Positions 60,661-64,000 of a stretch of DNA of 64,000 nt are shown one piece after another (position 1 is the stretch's first letter; each line of letters begins with the position of its first letter). The position numbers were made by a program, and so were the translations under genes. Below the pieces are notes generated by a model. That model was not told where the DNA came from. It saw only the letters and a program-made list of their open reading frames with translations, and searched no databases. The DNA is from Prorocentrum cordatum. Lineage: Eukaryota > Sar > Dinophyceae > Prorocentrales > Prorocentraceae. The stretch spans positions 30,001-94,000 of the forward strand of contig CAUYUJ010015729.1 of NCBI GenBank assembly GCA_963575745.1, given 5' to 3'.

Positions 60661-61759
60661 GCGAAGACGGTGCAATCTCGAAAGGAGAGAATTGTAGTCA
60701 GCAGGGCTCTGAAGGATCTGTGCAATGCGAGCGACGAGAGCATCGTGGACATGCTGATCGGCGGCGGCATCCTACAGGACATGACTGGCAGTGCCCCTTC
60801 TGCAAGAATGGCGCCCTTGGGCCTCTGACTCTGGTTGAGGAGCGGGGGGGGGGGGGGGGGCGGTGCAGATGCCGCGCGAAGAGAAATCTCGACAGCTGGC
60901 CCTACCGCGCAGCGGGCGCATGATCTTCAATGTCGGCGTTGGACCGAGACAGACTCCTCTCCAAGACCAGGCGGCGGCGCTGCACTGCGCCATCCTCGAC
61001 GCCCCACAGTCCACGGCCCATTGCCTGCCAGGCCTGAACCGCGAGACGATTGGGGATATCTACAGCGCGAACGACATGGCCCGCAGTCTCCACGTGCGGG
61101 GGGCGGAGAAGTCCATCCAGTTCGGCAGCGCCCCCGGCAACAAGTCGTTGTGCGACCTCGAGGCGGGCGAAGTTGACCCCGGGAAGAACGTCGTCGATGA
61201 CGGGCGCCCGTCGCCCCACGATGCCGCTTCGGCCTGGGAGCAATGAGGTGGCGTCCAGCGGCGGGGGGCCCCGCGCGCGCTCATCCTGGCGCGTTTGAAC
61301 CCAAGGCAGATCGTGTCTCGGGCGCCAGGGCCAGGCCCCGCCAGGGGGAACCAGTGGGATAAGTTTGCGCAGAAGCACTTCCAGAACCGCCGCGTCATCC
61401 TCCACGCTGACGGCGCCCGCGCCTACAAGCTCGAGGTTCCTGGGGTGATTCATGGCCACGTGGTTCGCATGAAGGGGAAGCTGAAGGACGGGGGCGGGAA
61501 GCCAGTCAAGCGCAACGGTAGGTTCGCGTGGATTTCCCCGAAGTACGCCAAGGAGTTCAAGCGCAACATTCCAGGAGCGTAGGGGACGTGGTCGACCGCT
61601 TCTGACAGCTCTTGCGCAGCTACCTCAAGTGCAGGTCTGGGGCAGTCGGCAGCGCGTCCTTGCGCCGTCGCGTGCGGTTTGCTTAAATGGGCCCATTTGC
61701 ATCGGGCAGACGATGCCTGGTCCAAGACGGGGGAGATGCTGGAGTACTTGAACAAATGA
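60661..61759 (+). pseudogene. ISXO2/IS1595-like (Merlin-type) DDE transposase, broken
   Basis: The parts appear in order across frames. First comes a helical N-terminus (RALKDLCNASDESIVDMLI). A zinc ribbon QCPFCKNGALGPL...CRCR follows (frame change near 60785, G-run at 60846). Then come a region from LQDQAAALHCAILDAP to KSIQFGSAPGNK, the first catalytic Asp region GEVDPGKNVVDD, WEQ-GGVQRRGAPRALIL, the RAPGPGPA signature, VILHADGARAYKL with the second Asp, and VPGVIHGHVV. The C-terminal end SYLKCRSG...RVRFA and ADDAWSKTGEMLEYLNK ends at TGA 61757-61759. Lesions: TGA at 61244-61246 where the family has Trp, a shift after 61580, TGA near 61599, and a shift near 61685. No terminal inverted repeats are identified. 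Dead copy. Confidence 0.8.
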
Positions 61760-62225
61760 GCTCGCCCTTCGGGGGTGCATCGGTTCCGCCCGCGGGCGGG
61801 CGGCGATCCAGACTGCTGGCGCCATCGCGGGGCGCTGGCGTCTATGTTGTTAGCTGAGGGGAGCCGCTGTTGCGAGCCGTTTGCTTGCGCCGATGCAGGC
61901 TTCGGCGATGCTAGATCTGCGCCAGGGGGGGGGGGTGCGATCGGTTTCGGGAGCATCGAAAACAGTCGCGTTATCGCCCTCCGTCGCCGCCCTTCGCGAC
62001 GCCAGCAGCGGTGTCGCAGCGATCGGCAAGGGGCGCGTTCCCGAGGGGTGCTGTCCGCATCAGGCGGGTCATTCAAACGTGTTGCAGTAGTGAGGTAGAT
62101 CTTGGTAGGGGCGGGCGAGCATGCATACATACAAACACATTTACATATATACATACATACATGCATACATACATACGGCATTCGGCACATCCCGCCGCCG
62201 TGCCTCTGTTGTGGGTCAGAGTTCT
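61760..62225. other. Intergenic DNA, no gene
   Basis: Includes a CATA/ACAT tract (62122-62175) and a G-run (61926-61936). Confidence 0.5.
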
Positions 62226-62610
62226 CAAAGGTGTTTCTTCCGGTCTCTTCGGAGCGCTCTCGTGGGCCTCTTGGGAGCTGTTTGGGAGGGCGTCTTGGGA
62301 GCAGTTTGGGGTCTTCTTGGAAGCCGCTTGGGGGTTCTTGGAGGCCTCTCGGGGCCTTTTTCGGGCCTCTTTGGGCTTCTTGGGGACCTTTTGAGGGTCG
62401 GGGCCTCCCGGGGGCCCCTCGGAGCCGAGGGCTCGAAATGTCCGTTCGGGCTCCCATCTGGGTCCCCTCTCGGGGCCGTGTTAGGGCCTTTTTGGCCCGT
62501 CTTGGGCGCCGGTTGGGCCGTCTTGGAGCCCCCATCGGGCCTTCTCGGGGCCCTCTTGGGGGCCTCCGAGGCCATCTTGGGGCGATCTTGGTGGCCCCGC
62601 GACTGCAGAG
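62226..62610 (+). repeat. Degenerate CTTGGGG-type repeat
   Basis: TCTTGGGAGCAGTTTGGGG and CCTCTCGGGGCCTTTTTCGGG phrases; same family as 7.66-8.1 kb. Confidence 0.65.
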
Positions 62611-62728
62611 TGGCCCCTCGCCTCGCGACGGGGCACCGACATCGCTCAGCGAGACATCTCAGCTTATTCATCCCGCATTTTTCCTTCTCCCCTCGGCGGC
62701 GAGCGAGGGGGGGAAGTGAAAAGGAAAA

Positions 62729-62868
62729 GGCCTTCTCAGAAGGCCGCGGGGCTTCTCAGAAGCCCTCGCGCCTTCTGAGAAGTTTTCTGTGTCTTCGGGG
62801 AAGGCTTAGAGCGCTTGTCAGAAGGCAGGGCGATCTCCAAGCCTTCTAAGAAGGTCTGCCCCTTCTCC
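62729..62868. repeat. Cluster of TCA-loop hairpins
   Basis: 62729-62745 is a perfect 7-bp stem GGCCTTC/GAAGGCC with loop TCA. 62749-62765 is GGGCTTC/GAAGCCC with loop TCA. Related imperfect copies follow (CGCCTTCTGAGAAG, GCTTGTCAGAAGGC, AGCCTTCTAAGAAGG). Confidence 0.8.
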
Positions 62869-62944
62869 CCTCCCCCCAGGCTCGCCGCCGATCCTCCCTC
62901 CGTCCCACTTCCTTTTCCTCTTCCTCTTCCTCTGCATTGTCCCC

Positions 62945-63265
62945 CTGGCGACGACGCGGTCGACGACGACGACGACGACGACGACGGCCACGATGAAAAC
63001 GACGACGACGGCGGCGGCGACGACGACGACGACGGCAAGGACGACGACCTCAATGACGACGACGACGACGACAACGACGGCCATGACGACGCCGACGACG
63101 ACGACGAACGCGACGACGACGACGAAGACGATGAGAGCAAAGCTGGGGACGTCGACCACGATCGCCACGACTTCGCGAGGATCGGGCCCCACGGGCGATC
63201 CGCGGGCGACGACGACAGAGCGCCAGCGAGGACGACCACGGCGGCGGCGGCGGCGGCGGCGGAGC
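62945..63265. repeat. (GAC)n and (GGC)n trinucleotide tracts
   Basis: GAC/CGA-rich to about 63140, then GGCGGC at 63238-63265. They produce poly-Asp/Thr/Ser frames. Confidence 0.95.
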
Positions 63266-63360
63266 GACGACCTCGGCGGCCAGGGGGCGGCCCGCTCTCT
63301 CGGCGGACAGCCCGGCGGGCAAGCCAGAGCCACGGCCGGAGCCGCCGCCGCCGGGGCGGC

Positions 63361-63437
63361 ATGGGCTGCGGCAAGTCGCGGACGGCGCCGGTGAGCCCCG
63401 AAGGCGGCGCCAGCCCGCTTCAGGGGGCAACGTTTCA
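63361..63437 (+). CDS. Possible first exon starting MGCGKS, cut by the MITE-like element
   Basis: The frame starting at ATG 63361 begins MGCGKSRTAPVSPEGG. Gly2 and Cys3 form a typical N-myristoylation/palmitoylation signal. About 25 codons later the sequence enters the element at 63438. The frame is open upstream into low-complexity DNA, so this start is only a suggestion. Confidence 0.25.
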
Positions 63438-63601
63438 GGCGGACTTGCCCTATCACGGGAGGAGTATCCAAAAATAGTCACAACAGTGTGGGGACGTGTT
63501 TTTTTGACCATGTCTGGCTGTTTTTGAGCATTCGTTGACATTTTCTTGGTTCAGAAAAACAGTTTTCGCCCAAAATCCGTGTGTAGGAGGACATGCCCGA
63601 C
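63438..63601. mobile_element. MITE-like inverted-repeat element, copy 3
   Basis: 164 bp. Its left end is diverged (GGCGGACTTGCCCTATCAC) and its right end is GTAGGAGGACATGCCCGAC as in copy 2. Confidence 0.7.
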
Positions 63602-63797
63602 CTATTGCAACGTCGGGGTTGGAGCTTCGAGGTATTTGAGCCTTTTCGGTGGTTCTCGGCGATTTTCCAGTCTCGGGGCGTGCTCTCCCGCGGCTGCGCT
63701 TCGTCGGGAGCGTTCCTGGGGGTGCCCGGATCGCCCCGAACGGCCTCTGGAGGGCCGAGATATGGCCCGAAGACCATGGGGGCAACAGTAGGGTTCA
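63602..63797. other. Spacer between two MITE-like copies
   Basis: Unique GC-rich DNA, no gene seen. Confidence 0.4.
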
Positions 63798-63930
63798 GTC
63801 GGGCGTGTCCCTCTACAGGAGGAATCAAAAATAGTCAGGGGACGATTTTTTCCAATATTTTTCAATATTTGGGGTATTTTTGGAATCGCTCTTCTTGTCC
63901 AGAATCCGCCCGTCGGAGGACACGCCCGAC
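63798..63930. mobile_element. MITE-like inverted-repeat element, copy 4
   Basis: 133 bp with the best-matched ends: left GTCGGGCGTGTCCCTCTAC, right GTCGGAGGACACGCCCGAC, and an AT-rich core. Confidence 0.75.
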
Positions 63931-64000
63931 CTGAGACAACGGTAAGGGGGGGACAGGCTCAGGGGGAGACGCATCGAACCCTAATCGCCCATTCATCGCC

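Overview
The window looks like nuclear DNA of a dinoflagellate alga (Symbiodinium/Polarella-like). This is inferred from family knowledge and layout, not from any search. The supports are a zinc-ribbon ISXO2/IS1595-like (Merlin-type) DDE transposase relic of the kind common in dinoflagellate genomes, several APE-type non-LTR retrotransposons with FADD/FVDD reverse transcriptases, very large microsatellite and satellite content, sparse host genes, and polypyrimidine-AG stretches in front of cistrons that resemble spliced-leader acceptor sites. I recognise no complete host gene. Most long open frames outside the retroelements come from GC-rich tandem repeats.

Layout. 0-14.2 kb: GC-rich intergenic DNA with a ~190-bp direct repeat, two copies of a ~150-bp inverted-repeat (MITE-like) element, GGA/CTC/GAT/CT tracts, degenerate arrays at 7.7-10.05 kb, a ~160-bp array (12.18-12.83 kb) and a ~52-bp array (12.93-13.41 kb) that runs into a short coding-like stretch. 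14.4-30.4 kb: one ~16-kb multi-cistron non-LTR retroelement lying between two same-strand CT/TC tracts. Its cistrons are a coiled-coil ORF1, an ORF2 with a signal-peptide-like start, hydrophobic segments and a Cys-rich C-terminal half, and an endonuclease-RT-RNase H ORF3. The frames run 1,1,3,1,3, so ORF2 and ORF3 are each split between frames. 30.4-32.8 kb: TC, GT and AT simple repeats. 32.8-42.2 kb: a distinctly AT-richer compartment with two decayed LINEs, one carrying an internal inversion, another RT-like fragment and ~150/180-bp degenerate repeats. 42.3-43.8 kb: a 30-bp array whose orientation flips at its end, followed by a third LINE 3' remnant. 44.45-48.25 kb: five tandem copies of a ~740-bp satellite. 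48.3-59.9 kb: a succession of degenerate arrays and simple repeats. 59.93-61.76 kb: a PP2C-like exon fragment next to the broken transposase. 61.8-64 kb: repeats, small TCA-loop hairpins, a GAC tract and two more copies of the MITE-like element.

The strongest candidate for something undescribed is a family of about 15 covarying hairpins inside the 16-kb retroelement. Each has a variable 5-13-bp stem, one bulged C, a 3-bp apical stem and a TTCA or TCCA loop. They recur mostly about every 1.0-1.3 kb and are read in all three codon phases, so the conserved thing is the nucleic-acid fold rather than a peptide.
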